Part shown: one piece after another, positions 23,356 to 35,300 of the stretch
Layout: the number at the start of each line of letters is the position of its first letter
How positions within the stretch are numbered: position 1 is the stretch's first letter
Source of the DNA: Mesorhabditis belari
Lineage: Eukaryota; Nematoda; Chromadorea; Rhabditida; Rhabditidae
NCBI GenBank assembly: GCA_958450365.1
Contig: CAUEEP010000433.1
Span: 1 to 64,000, forward strand
DNA length: 64,000 nucleotides
Direction of reading: 5' to 3'
Made by a program: the position numbers and the translations under genes
Notes under the pieces: model-generated
Database searches by the model: none
Seen by the model: only the letters and a program-made list of their open reading frames with translations
What the model was told of the DNA's origin: nothing

Positions 23356-26215
23356 TTAAAATATTCTTCGACGATCAACCACTGGTCGAATTGACTTGTG
23401 CCTGGGTGCATTCAGCGGCTGAAAGTTAATGGCTTTATTGATAAAGGTAAAATTTCAATTATAGACATGTTACTGTAATTATAATTCAAATTTAATATAG
23501 AAATTTAGGAGATTTTACTGTTTTTGAAAATAATTACCACCTGAAAATGTTGAGCTCCACCTTCAACCCTTTGCGCTTTCGCTTGTCTTTCAGAGGTTTC
23601 GTCCAAGCTTTTCCTCTATAAAAAGATCGGTTTATAATTTGTTAGCCGTTAGTGATCTTAACATTAGGAATTGTTGAAAACTTCAGAAACCTTTCAACAC
23701 TTAACGTTTATAAACCTAGCTACGTGACTTTTCCAGAATCGTATTCTCACCTTTTGGCCACACACCATGCCAATCAAATTCCTCTTTGCAATTAGCTCTG
23801 GAAACATTTCCTCGACGATTTGACGGGTTTGCTCCCGCGTTTTTGCTTCATCAACACATCTGTAAATATGCTAAAAAGTAGAGCCTTACGTCATAAATCT
23901 TACGTTCTATTGTAACAAACCGGATAGGAATGCACTGCTCAGTTCGGGGATGCACTTCACGAATGTGTTGCTGGACCAATTGCTCGCGTGACGCCTAAAC
24001 ATTGAATTAAAGTGACAATTTCTGATAAAGCTAACTTAATAGACAAATTTTGAACCAAGTCATTGGGTTGGGGAATATGAAATGGTGGTGTCTTCGGACG
24101 AACTTTCCAAAAAAAACTAAACTATAACTTTTTCTCAAATTTTTTTCTAATAACAATTGAGGTTTTGTTGACTATACGCCAAAAACGTGATCCCGATCTG
24201 ATGTACAGTTTTTGAGAGATGAGAGGGGATGTGTTCAAAGGTCGATTTTTGTCTAATTTTCCCTTAAAATCGAGACTGCTAAAAATTTGCAACAAATTGC
24301 TATTGGGTTGGGGAGAATGAGTCGGTGCCCAACTTTAAAGGGACTTTTTGCACACATAAAGCCTACTTTAAACATACGTTTGGTTTCATCAAAAGGATCC
24401 ACTATTTCTCTACAAAATGACTTTTGAGAGATTCCACAAAGCTTTTCTTTCGTGGAGTTTATGAACTTCCAAACGCAGCTGGTTAAAATGGCAAAGAGTC
24501 CGACTCATCATTTGAACAGTTTCTTTCACATAAACCTTCTTTGGTGTTTATATAAAAAAGATAGAGCACATTCAATTGCTTAAGTTGCCAAATTTGCAGG
24601 AAGATCCCACCAATGGTTTTTTCTCGATGACAGTTTGTAGTTTTTGTGAAAAAATGGCTTTTTCTTGAGCGGAGGCGCTGTTTGAATTTTCTTTTAAATG
24701 TCATTTTGTAGAGAATTAGTTAACCATTCTACTGATATCAAACGCATATTATTTGACGAAGTCGAATAGAAGTTTTAGACATTTTTTTCATTTTCGGCGC
24801 CGACTTATTCTCCCCAACCCAATAGATTCAAAAATCGTTTGAGCTAATGTTTGTACAAACTTGTTAACCAAAATAAACATAAAATTAAAATTTTCGAATA
24901 AGAACTTGTCGCTTTTTGAGAATACAGAAGATATTTTTGACGATACTATTCCCAGGACTTAGTCACGTCTTTTTTCAATCTTTAATTTCTATTATCGAAC
25001 TTTCTTAATTTCTTAACTTAATTTCTATTATCTTATAAAGTCACCGCTTTAACTGGATGCTATAGCATTCAACTAGCATGCTAGTCGAATATTTTTGCTA
25101 CAAACATCGTCACGTTAAGTGGTAGTCAAAAATCGACCTTTGGCACATCCATCCCCATTTCTCAAAAACTGTGCATCAGATCGGGATCAAATTTTGATGT
25201 ATAAGCAACAAAACGATGTTATAGCAGTTGGGCTTAGGCCGTTTGTAAACACCGGTTTTTTCGAACTTGCCACTAGTTTTAAAAACTTTTTCTGAGGTGA
25301 TTAATTGCACTGAATCCACTGGAAGCATTTATAAACCATTCTGAATAACTTTTAGGCCAGCTTGAGAGACAATTCCGAGCCTTTAAGAGTGGCTCTATTT
25401 CCACTGGGTTTATAGGTACCACTGGGATCGAATTAAGAGGCTTGAAACCTCAGTAACTTGAAATGGCTAGAAAACAGTCACAAAAGCTTAAATAAGTACC
25501 AAATTAAGACCAACAAAATAGCACCAACAAAACTTCAAATGTTATTAGAAAAAAATTTGAGAAATTTATGGTTTAGCTTTTTTAAAAGTTCGTCCGAAGA
25601 CGCCGCCATTTCATACTCTCCAACCCAATACAAACTTACATAGAATTCGCATCCCGAGCACGCTCGAGACAACACTCGCACGTGCTTTTCGATGTGTTGC
25701 ATGACGGTTGACATCGTGATTGATTCACCACAGATCTAAAGCGCAGCAATATGCAAAAGGAAGATGAATTAGGTTGAAATTTTCAATAATATTAGCCTTT
25801 TCAACTCACCGAACAATCGGCTCTTCTTGTGGAAATCTTGATGGACTCATGTTGTTGAACAATCCGCGTAAACTGGAAAAAGCTAGCAAAATTGCCTAGG
25901 CTAGAAAAGCTAGAAAACTAGTAAGATTAGGAAATTGGCTTGAATCAGTGAATTTTGAGACAATTTTCAATAGCTATGTTATTGATTTGTTCAGTCCACT
26001 TAATTTTGCCTGCTTGATTGTCGAAAAAATGCGAAAAATCAGTTTTAGGAGGATCTGATCACCAAATTCCTTTGTTTTTTTCATCTCAATCTTAAGAGTT
26101 TAAAATTCTCAGTTCTAAATTGACCAACCCTGATGCGCTGATTCTCCGCTCGATACTGATCTTTCGACCATCGCGGATGCTTTCCTTCTTGAAACAATCG
26201 CACATGTGGGCGCAT
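23356..26215 (-). CDS. Small protein with two C2H2-like zinc fingers
   Basis: Seven exons in full phase agreement: 26215-26129, 25872-25810, 25735-25640, 23994-23904, 23845-23751, 23615-23541 and 23418-23356, giving about 189 aa. An in-frame TAA lies directly before the ATG. The start is basic (MRPHVRLFQEGKHPRW). Residues about 50-100 hold two zinc-binding units: CSICGESITMSTVMQHIEKH and CSGCEFYASREQLVQQHIREVH. The C-terminus is Arg/Lys-rich and ends VVDRRRIF. The composition suggests a nuclear or nucleic-acid-binding protein; the target is unknown. Intron 3 is 1.6 kb because it contains two nested DNA elements, while the other introns are 58-500 nt. Exon 5 uses GATGAAG as acceptor, which was chosen to keep phase. 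Confidence 0.72.
24063..25628. mobile_element. DNA element with long inverted arms, outer member of a nest
   Basis: The left end TTGGGTTGGGGAATATGAAA pairs with the complement of the right end ATTTCATACTCTCCAACCCA. The inverted similarity continues through a GTCTTCGGACGAACTTT block. A further inverted block (GATCCCGATCTGATG...) lies some 200 bp in. TA flanks the right end; the left flank is CA. No transposase was recognised. It lies in an intron of the zinc-finger gene and is itself interrupted by 24303-24822. Confidence 0.8.
24303..24822. mobile_element. MITE with TTGGGTTGGGG ends, copy 2, inserted in another element
   Basis: Closely similar to 8163-8684, with the same terminal words and internal order, and flanked by TA. 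It sits within the left half of the element at 24063-25628, so it inserted after that element did. Confidence 0.88.
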
Positions 26216-26459
26216 TTAAAAGAAAGACTTTGAAAACTCTTTTGAACACTGTTAAACGGTTTGAAAAAAATCCAAAAAAGAAAACAATTCAAAAAGAATA
26301 GTTAGTAACTCCCTTATCCAACACCTTTAGATTTACCAACCCTTTTCTAAAATAATTTGACACGAAACCCAAGACAAAGTAACAAGAAGATAGCGCCGTG
26401 GCAGATTATTTAGATTTGCATTTTAGTTAAAAGGAATTGGTTAAGTTGAGTTTCTACGT

Positions 26460-26690
26460 CATGTATGAAACGATTCAAAACAATAGAGTAGAAGGAGCCA
26501 AAAAGAAAACAAAATAAAACCGTATTAGAATTTAAAACAAGAGCTATGGGCAAACAATATAAAAAGGAGAAAACGAACGAGGGGAGAGAGTACTTTAAAA
26601 ACGCGCTATAAAACATAATAGATTTGACGAAGGGGAAAGAAAAATTAGCAGGACAAATTCCGGAAACAAAACGTCTTTATTGTTAAGTAG
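26460..26690. repeat. Dispersed repeat, copy 2 of 3
   Basis: Shares CGTATTAGAATTT, CAAACAATATAAAAAGGAG and AGAGTACTTTAAAAACG with 42600-42890, and the AACATAATAGATT...GAAAATTAGC part with 17440-17510. Confidence 0.7.
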
Positions 26691-27094
26691 CATAAGAGCC
26701 AGGACTAGTGGTAAACCCAGGATTCATTTGTGTATAGGCATTCACAGACGCATTGGTCCAAATAAGAAAAAGAAAAAAATGCAAGAATTCTTTATATTTT
26801 GCAATTTCGAACATTTTTGAAAGTTAATTGTAAGTAAAGACTGTCAAATGAAACCGATAACAAGAGCAAACAACCAATGAGGGATGATGGAGCAAAATGC
26901 AAACATTGAATGCTGGAAGTTAATGAAAAGAGAAAGAAAAATTTTTGCTCTTCATTTATTTTTACTTTCCCTTGTTTGAATTGATTATGATAGCTATCAA
27001 GGCATACCTTTTGCTACTCTACTGATCTGAATTGGGATTCCAGAACTCGAATCTGGAGTTTAGAACTTAAGAAACAAGTTGTTTTGTCAGTGTC

Positions 27095-27165
27095 AGTGTA
27101 GCTCATTGGTAAAGCATTTGCCCGATAAACGTATAAGGACTCGAGCGTCCAAATCTAAAAACTGA
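27095..27165 (+). other. tRNA-like sequence
   Basis: An A-box-like TAGCTCATTGGTAAAGCATT and a B-box-like GGACTCGAGCGTCC are at tRNA spacing, with GAT in the anticodon position. Stems are broken, so it is probably a tRNA pseudogene. Confidence 0.35.
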
Positions 27166-27386
27166 ACTCTAGGTGAGTAACGATCAATCTTGCTCGGTTA
27201 AAGGCTGAAACTTTGCAACTTCAGCTCCCTATCTCATTTGCAAAATGCCACCACCACTAAATGTTCAGAATAAACTTTGGTCTGTTATGAAGTAACAATC
27301 TTGCACCAGAAATTACTTTATTCACTCAAAAGCAGAAAAGAAAAACAAAAAATAAAAACAAAAAAGTTCACAAAGTTCTTTCATCA

Positions 27387-29504
27387 TTACTTCCTCAATT
27401 TCATTGCTTTTACTTGCTCGGCCATTTCTTCTATTTCTTCTTTTGATTCTTCAGCCTCTTCTTTTGTTCCCTTCATGAAGTAAGCGGTCCATTGCTTTAA
27501 GACTCTTAAGGCTATAGTCTTTCTAGTCTTTTGATCCTCGTCGAAGCTTGTATTAAGTATCTTTTCCATTTTCGTAACTGTTTTGTTCCATTTAACTACC
27601 CAGCTTTTCGGCGGGCCTTTTAAAACGAACAAGTTTACACTGTACTGGATTTGAATGTTTCGAAAGCTGAACTTCTGAAGGTTATTTGTCATCCATTTAT
27701 TACCATTTTTATAAATAAACGGGTTAACTCCTTCCAAAGGTTCATAGTATTTAGAGAGATTTTTAAAAATTTCCTCATCCTCTTTTTGCCTTGTCAACAC
27801 TATAATGACTTGGTATGTGTACAAGGCTTGGTTCATGGGTTTTGTGTAATAGGGATTTTTTTGATACCATAGTTTAACAGCTTCTGAAGGTAACTCCATA
27901 GTCATTCGATGGTATTCTTTTTTAGCCGTCCCACCAGTTGGATACGGGGATTTGCTAGGAAGACCATTATTAAAAAGCGTCGTTCCAAAAAAAGTTCCAA
28001 CACAGCCAACAAGGGCACCATCGTATTTTTCATTATACACAAGGCCCCAATGCGGATTCGGAGTCTCGGATAGTTTACGATTGCTCTAAACAATTATATT
28101 TGACAGAGTTAATCACTTGTTCTGCTGGCTTAACTATGTAAAATGAAAAATAATACATCAGTTTTATGCTACCAGATTTCAAAAAGTTTTTACTTCAAAT
28201 TTTGAAACTCGGTGAGCCATTGTTGTTTTAACCATGTAACCATCTTGATTCCAGCTGCATTCTTTCGTTCCATTACAATTCTTCCATTTGTCCTTCCAAT
28301 TCAAGCTGTCCAGTAAAAGAGTTTTCAGTTCACCGCTCGGAATTTTCAGTTCACCGCTCAGAGTTTCCACTTCATCTAAAATTTTTAAGGTTGATAAAGT
28401 TAAATTTCAAAAGTAAATTTCAAAGAGAAAATACATTTACGTACCCGATATAGGCTCCGTTTGGCGTGGTGATTCATATGTATTATCCAACAAAGAATTG
28501 GCCCATTGTTTAACAAGGATATTTGCAAGTTTGGAACGTTTTTCGACTTTTACTTTGATTGATCGATCCCAACCAAAACCAGGAAGTTCTAGGTCTTGCA
28601 AAAAAGCAAGTTTTACTTTGCATTGATAAGAGCCAATTTTTGAGCATGTGTGCCATTTGTCTTTACGAAGAAAAAAGAAAGGGTTCTGCTTGGAGTCAAG
28701 TCGCACAAAGTGTTCTTTAAGATTATCAAAAATATCTTTCTGTTCAGCATCAATGGTCACTATTATTAAAACCTCATATACTGCTGGCTTCTCGGTAATC
28801 TTCTCAGAGTCTTTGAAATAAAACAAGTTATAGTTATTTTGAGCAAAAATTTCTTTTGCCAAAGCTAAGCTACTCGAAATTACATCTTCTTCATCCTCTT
28901 CTTCATCCTCTTCTTCATCCTCTTCTTCATCCTCTTCTTCATCCTCTTCTTCATCCTCTTCTTCATCCTCTTCCGTGAGCACAGAAAACCATACACTAGG
29001 CATTCCGATCAATTTCCCTTCATAAGTCGGCGTCCAACTCCGTTTTTCTGGCTGTTTAGACTAAAGTAAGTTTATGTTTTACTATTATAAAATAGCTACG
29101 CTGGACATCCGCTACACGGCTAAAATTGGCATTAACCTTAAAAATCACCTTGGAAATTTGCATACGAAAGCTTTCCTTCCCCCATTCTTGCAAATCTCCG
29201 ATCGTTTCTTTCATTTTCAGAAATTTGCATATTTGATATCAAAAGCGTAAAAATTTTAGAAATCTGACCACTTCCCCCTCTGTCGCGCCCCTCGATTATC
29301 CCTAGTTCGATGCTTTGTCCTCTGCAAAACCCAACTGGTGAAGCTAAATCGTGGTAACAGACACTTAACTCAAACCGACAGACAATTTTTCAAAATTATA
29401 ATATAGTAGATACACTGACTTACATTTCTTTGATAAACCAGGTTGACAATTTTGACGCGAGGAGAATCGGCTTTTCCTGTCCACTCTTCGTAAATATTAA
29501 CCAT
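27387..29504 (-). CDS. Uncharacterised protein with a duplicated domain and an acidic repeat
   Basis: No family recognised. The four phase-consistent exons 29504-29424, 29060-28445, 28375-28194 and 28085-27387 give 525 aa. A further 5' exon is possible, because the first ATG follows a splice acceptor. The two halves look homologous. Each starts with a Trp/Tyr-rich segment (WTPTYEGKLIGMPSVWFSV; HWGLVYNEKYDGALVGCVG). Each then has a beta-like stretch (VLIIVTIDAEQKDIFDNLKE; VIIVLTRQKEDEEIFKNLSK), a segment with two aromatic or hydrophobic residues after NPF, and a C-terminal KQW helix (ILVKQWANSL; RVLKQWTAYF). Intron positions in the two halves also correspond. Half 1 carries a run of about 30 Glu/Asp residues. 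The protein ends in Lys/Glu-rich sequence. No transmembrane helix; a signal peptide is not visible. Confidence 0.75.
28885..28972. repeat. 12-bp tandem repeat coding for Glu/Asp tract
   Basis: TTCATCCTCTTC is repeated about seven times. On the minus strand it encodes repeated EEDE units inside the duplicated-domain gene. It is in frame and a multiple of three, so length changes would not disrupt the protein. Confidence 0.9.
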
Positions 29505-31734
29505 CTGCAATTTTAAAAATTATAGAGATAGCTTAACACCATACATTTTGTAAGAAAAAAGGATGCTAAAAGAAACAACGTGCATTTGGAAAACAACAAC
29601 AATTACTCTAGTTTTGGGTTAAACTTGAAATCGAAATTAGCACTTTGAAGCTATACTAAAAAGAAAGCTGATGTGAGAATTCTTTTCGAAGTCTTTTTCA
29701 TTCACGACGTTATCAGCGCTGATTCAGTTCAGATTATCACTCGTACAGCTCAGGCTCAGGCTCAGAAACAAGAGAAGGAGAGTTTTGCAAGTTCAATATG
29801 CTCTGCAACATGGAAAGAAGAGCTGTACGAGTGATAATGATGTCATTTTTCAAGGAAACTGGCAAAAAACTATGAAGAAACAAAGATGAAACGGGGGTTT
29901 TTCGTTTTTTTTTTATTTCAAAAATCAAAACCCAAAAGTGTGATTTTGGGCTAGACCACTACATGTCTACTCTGATTTTGCTAGATTTAGCAATCGATGA
30001 AGCCGAAAGTCGAAAAATTGCAAGTTTCATTCAAGATTTCCAGGCGTTGTCGTCAATCTCTACAGTAATGCGACGACTTTTCAACGGTTCACCCCAATAA
30101 ACGATAACTCGTTTGTCAACAGCTTTTTTATAATCAAGCAAGCTTTTGATTGCAATTTCTGTTTTCATTTATTTAATTTGGTTAGCGTTATTGCGTTTGT
30201 CCTTTTGGGACTAACGAAAAGAGATATATTTTAAAAAGTTTTTATTGGAGTAATCATTAAAAATCAACATCGATTGAAATAACGACGAGCAGGAAAAGGA
30301 AAAAAATAAGGAATAAGGAAAACAAGGAAAAGTATCCAAGTTAATAAGCTAAAACCCGATTTAGGAGTTATTTCAATGTCCTTAGGAGTATTAGTTGGGA
30401 GCAAAGTTGAATGACTTGTCGATGCTTTATTTGTCAATGCTACAAGAATTCACTGAAGTTAGGAAAAGCTGTATCTCATAGTCAGCTTCACTTAAACCAA
30501 CGCACATTACAGGTTCTTTATCAGAAGTACAAGTGCTTTTTCTTGAAACCATAAAAGGACCTATTCTCAATAAATTTCCCTCTAGTGTCTCAGCTATTTT
30601 TGGTTTAGAGAGATGCAGAGATTCGAAAAAACACAGCCAAATTTAAGGTAAAAATTGGTTCTAAAAGTCTGGGCATAGTGATGCAGAAAAAAAGCGAAGC
30701 CGGCTCAGTCGCTCACCACTCCTTCCCCTTTACGGCTTCAAAAGAGAAGCCTTTCAGACCAGGGAGATGTGCCAGATTGCCAGCGATTCCGCAGCCGCAC
30801 AAAGAACACCTCGTCTGTCATTTACATTGGGTTTTCTATTTTTCTTTGTTGATGGCATAAAAGAAGATATTTGGCTGTAAATTTGTACCCGGGGGTTTTC
30901 GGGATCGGGCAATTGATTGGAGCTATTCATTTTATTAGGTCTACTAATTTGGACTTTGAATTTGAGACTTGTTATGAAAACAATTTCATCAGCCTCATAA
31001 AGTTTTCATAACACTGTTTCAGCTCTAAAATTCGTAATTCACTTTCAAATGAATCTTGTTGATCAAAAGGTCATCATTGAATCTTTTGAGATTCACTGGC
31101 ACAATCGCTTGACCGTCTTTTCTGAGCAATAGTTGTTGACACGCTAATCTTGTTGTAAAATGCTTGTTTCAGACATTTACGAACTTTAACAGCCTTTTCT
31201 CTTTTGAACTCTTCTACATTGGCTTCAAATTGATCTTTTTGGTAATCAGAGAGTAGACCCACTCTTTCTTTGATGAGGAATTTGTTGGCGATCTGAACTG
31301 AAAGGACGATGGATCAGCTCAGGAAAACGAGTTTGTAATTTTAACCAAAGCCAAATCAAAACAAAATCAAACATAATGCAATTAGCTGCAAAATGCTTGA
31401 AGTTGCTCCAAAAGCAGCACAAAAACAAGAAGCTACATCAGGCTAGAACTCCGATTCTGTGGGCGGCAGGCTAATGCGTTATCTATTAGGCCATCAACAT
31501 ACCCTTTTAAAGCATTGATTTGCTTTGATTTTTGTTCATTTTCATTGTAATTTTCGATTGAGGTTTTACACGCATGCAAAGTCATTTGGCAGATTTTGAT
31601 TCCTCATACCCGATTCTATGAAGTGCAGTGAATGTCCAGACAAAAGCTCAACTGGAGTTCATGCCTTTCCCTAGTCAGACACATTGAATTTCGAAGGTTT
31701 TCTCTTCACTAAATTCTTTTGAAATTCTTTTTAG
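29505..31734. other. Mostly non-coding, with one orphan exon
   Basis: Includes a 17-bp inverted pair (TTATCACTCGTACAGCT near 29733 and its complement near 29825), AT-rich sequence, and the orphan exon listed next. Nothing else is supported. Confidence 0.45.
31074..31286 (-). CDS. Orphan coding-like exon, function unknown
   Basis: The minus strand reads IANKFLIKERVGLLSDYQKD and continues in a Lys/Glu-rich, helix-prone sequence to KRRSSDCASESQKIQ and a stop. A CAG acceptor precedes it (CCTTTCAGTTCAG). Composition and the clean acceptor argue for a real last exon, but no upstream exon in phase was found. It may be a leftover of a deleted gene. Confidence 0.35.
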   Translation of the reverse strand, partial: NKFLIKERVGLLSDYQKDQFEANVEEFKREKAVKVRKCLKQAFYNKISVSTTIAQKRRSSDCASESQKIQ

Positions 31735-32222
31735 ATGTTGACTTATGTCGACGAAATGACACTCTTTTGTACACCTGAAAAGGCGGTCTTCTTTCTATCA
31801 AATGGATGTCACCCGAGTCAATCAAAACTTTTGTTTTCAGCGAGAAAACTGATGTGTAAGCACAAAATATTTCCGGTTTATGCCCCATTTCTCATTTAGA
31901 TGGTCTTATGGAGTGTTCCTTTTCGAACTGTACACTTTCGGCAATTCTCCATTCGTTTCCATTTACAATTTGGATGTGTATAAACATTTGAAATACGGAT
32001 ATCGGCTGGTGCTTCCCGATGAAACGCCAAAATAAATGTGAAGAGTTTAAATTTAAAAAGAAAATTGAAATTTCCAGAAAAGTCCTAGCCGAGTCATGTC
32101 GGGAATTTGAGGCAAAAGATCGTCCAAATTTCGAAAAAATCTGCTTGGATTTGTATGGGCTGCTCGGTGAAAAAGGGAACAGTGATGGATATTATTTGAA
32201 CTTTCCAACAAATGTCAATTGA
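31735..32222 (+). pseudogene. Tyrosine-kinase C-lobe fragment (kin-16-like), dead
   Basis: Three exons (31735-31855, 31900 to about 32031, 32078-32222) encode only the end of a kinase domain. They cover activation-loop residues (DLCRRNDTLLYT), IKWMSPESIKTFVFSEKTDV (subdomain VIII), WSYGVFLFELYTFG (IX) and AESCREFEAKDRPNFEKI (XI). An in-frame TGA follows LLYT and a TAA follows DETPK. The N-lobe, the HRD loop and the receptor part are absent upstream. A truncated pseudogene. Confidence 0.85.
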
Positions 32223-32378
32223 TGAGTTTTCTCTTGTTTACCGAATAAATGCAATACTAACTGCAATCTGCTTTGACGTACTGCTGCTAGATGTCTCTAA
32301 ACAAGTCACAACGTCTGTATTCTGTAGCTGAATAAATTCATGATCAAACAGAAAAGAAGCTCAAACAAAATGTTTCTT

Positions 32379-35300
32379 TTATGGCACTTCTCGAGTGTTC
32401 TCCAAAGTCGCAGAAGCCACAGCGATATGAAGTTTTTGCTTCTCGGCAAGGCAGCATTTTAGAATGGGGATTTTCCGTAGTTGGCTCAAAACGAATACTC
32501 GATACGGATGAGTTAAAGTGAGCAAAGAAATCGATGAAACCGTTCCATGAGAGCTCATTATCGAGAAAAAGAAATTGTTCAAAGCTAAAGTTGTTTTATT
32601 TTTGAAGCCATTTAGCTAACTTACGCTGATTAATGAAGTCTTGACTAGTGGCAATAATTGCGGCATAGTAGAACCAGGGCAATGAGTGAGATATTAGCGG
32701 AATCGATAGCTAAAAGGAGAACATGTTGACAGAAAACGGTATTTGGTATTGTATCAAGCAATCAAGCTCTGATTTCTAGATGTCCAAATACAAGACAAGC
32801 TGAAGCGAGTCTAAGCGAGGCCAATTCTGACTTCTGGCTGCCCAAAGGCCAGCTTAGGTCAGTTTTGAAGGCTGTGCCAACTCAAGTAAGGCTGAAGACC
32901 TTGCTTCTGGTTTGTACGGTCTTTTAAACGCGTTGACTGGGTGTTCAACAGCAACTCAGGCTTCTTTCAGCAAATTTTGAGTAAGCCTTGTCTTGAATGT
33001 TCCAACCTTTTTAATCTACTAGGATTAGGATCCTAGCCAGACTGGACTAGCCCAAGCAAGTACATAGGTTCATGGTCTGGGTGGATCTAGGGGCTTTAGC
33101 AAACCAGTTCAAAAGCAAAGCCCAGGTCTTCTGACTACTTTAGTGATCAAACCAGTAGTCAAGTTCAAGGCCAGGCCAGGCTAGTAGTAATGTCAGACAG
33201 GCCAGAAACCAGGCCAAGATTCTATTTCTAGCTTAATTTGTCATCTCACTTGAATACAAAGTGACTGAAAATATTTCCGTTGCATTCGTTTCGTTTTTTC
33301 ACTTGCATGAAGCGCGGCCGTGGAGATTAGACTGTCACATCCAATGATGAAAGTTATGCTCTAAATTTTGCCAATTAACAGAGAAACAACAGAGAAACAG
33401 AGAAGCACTCACCGTGCACGCCCAGGATATCGTACAAACAAAGAGGCTACAAATAATTACGTGAATAGTTGAAAAGTTGAGATAGGGTGGATAGATCGGC
33501 ACAATTGCACTTGAATAAATGTTAGGCATTGTTGAAAGATAAGCAAACTTTGGATATTTCTGAATTTGTTACAAAGAACTTCATTGGATTAACTTTTAAG
33601 AACTAGGGTGATTCTGGTTTTGGACTTGGTTAGCCTGGCTTCAGCTCACAAAACTACCATCCAGAGGTTAAATTACGGTATGGTTTTTCGAAAGTAAGTT
33701 TTTCTGTCTAAACCAGGCCAGGATTAGACCAATAAGCCAAATTTTGGCCTTTCCTGTCCTGAACCTTAAAAAAAGTCCCTAGACGCCCAGAGCCAGGCGA
33801 GGCCAGCTTTCAGTCAGACGTTGGTGGCCAAAGTTTGGCATTGTCCAACCCCATCCTAGAAATCCTAGTCAATTGCGACTTGACCAACCACAATCCCCTC
33901 CCAAAGAAATTGACTCTGTGATCCCTTTTCTAATGGCGCAAATTCAAACAGAAAAAAGAAAAGTCCAGGTAAGAAACCGAGCATGAGAAGCATATAGCAA
34001 GCGTATCCGCATTTTGAGAATCTAAACACTTAACATTTTTGTTGAATTTTGTTTTGTATTTAACTTCCAAAAGCTGTCATTTTGTTGAAGACTTTGCCAT
34101 TTGAAAAATAACAAAGTGCTCACTGAACCGCAAATGGCAGCCACGAGAAAAGCACCGATGCTCTGAACAGAGAAAATGATTCTTATTTGTGCCCCAGAAG
34201 GTGTGCGTTTATGTCAAGGAGTTCACCACAAAAATGCGCGCCTTCTTGTGGACAAGTGAGATTTCAAGACAACAATTTCATCAAAGAGCTGCAGACAGGA
34301 TTGTTGAACTCACCAATGCCTGTTTAGCACCAAAGTCAAAAACTGAATCCCAGATGCCATGGATGCGCCCGGAAAGCGAAGGCAAGTGTAATTCGGCCCG
34401 TGCCAAAACAAACAACACATCAAGAGATAGGGTTAGAACCTGAAATTTAGCTTTCAAATACACTGCTCCACAAAATCATATGGACACTTACTTTTTTACC
34501 AATTTTATGCTCTTAAGAAACGATAGTGAAAAAAGTTGTTTTATAGTATTTTCCTTATTAGATTTGCTATTGAAGCACGCTAGATATACTACCATAGTTG
34601 GAAATATGAATGTTTAAAAATCGAATTTTGTAAAACAGCCCTTTGGCGCTTTCCACATAATGATATGGACACTTTGTTTTTCGTCCTTTTTTTCTTTTTT
34701 TTCAGATAATTTAGCTCTTTTTGCTCAAAAATCATTTCTTTAAGGTACTCTGAAAAAATGCCAGGAGGACCACCGCTGTCTGAAAGGGAAACTCGAATCA
34801 TAGAGGCAATGAATCGCGAAGGACACTCAAATCGAGCAATAGGACGATTTCTGAACCGAACACCAACGTTAACCGGATCCTATTTGTCTGATCCTCTACA
34901 ATACGCAACAAAAAAGTCGACTGCTCGAAAAACTTTCGTTTCTGAGCGAGATATGAGACACATTTGCGGAGAAGCATCCAACTCTACGCTTTCCTGCTCA
35001 GATATCAAGGCGAATCTCAAGCTCAAAGTGTCAAGCGAAACAGTCCGTCGAGTGCTAAAGAAAAGCGATTTTATTGTGCGAAGGAAGATGCGTAAAGCAC
35101 CGTTTATGACGCAAGATCATTGCAAGAAAAGACTAGAATTCGCCGACAAAAACAGAAAAATTGACTGGAGTAAGGTGGGTGTGATTACTTGGCTGATGGA
35201 AAGTTACTATTATGTTTAGGTCGTGTGGTCGGATGAGAAGAAATTTAACTGTGATGGGCCTGATAGAAACCGCAGTTATTGACATGATTTAAGAAAGGAA

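Larger units (their letters stand above)
26216..27386. other. Intergenic region with a dispersed repeat
   Basis: Contains copy 2 of the repeat described at 17430 (about 26460-26690) and a degenerate tRNA-like patch at 27095-27165. I see no exon. Confidence 0.5.
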
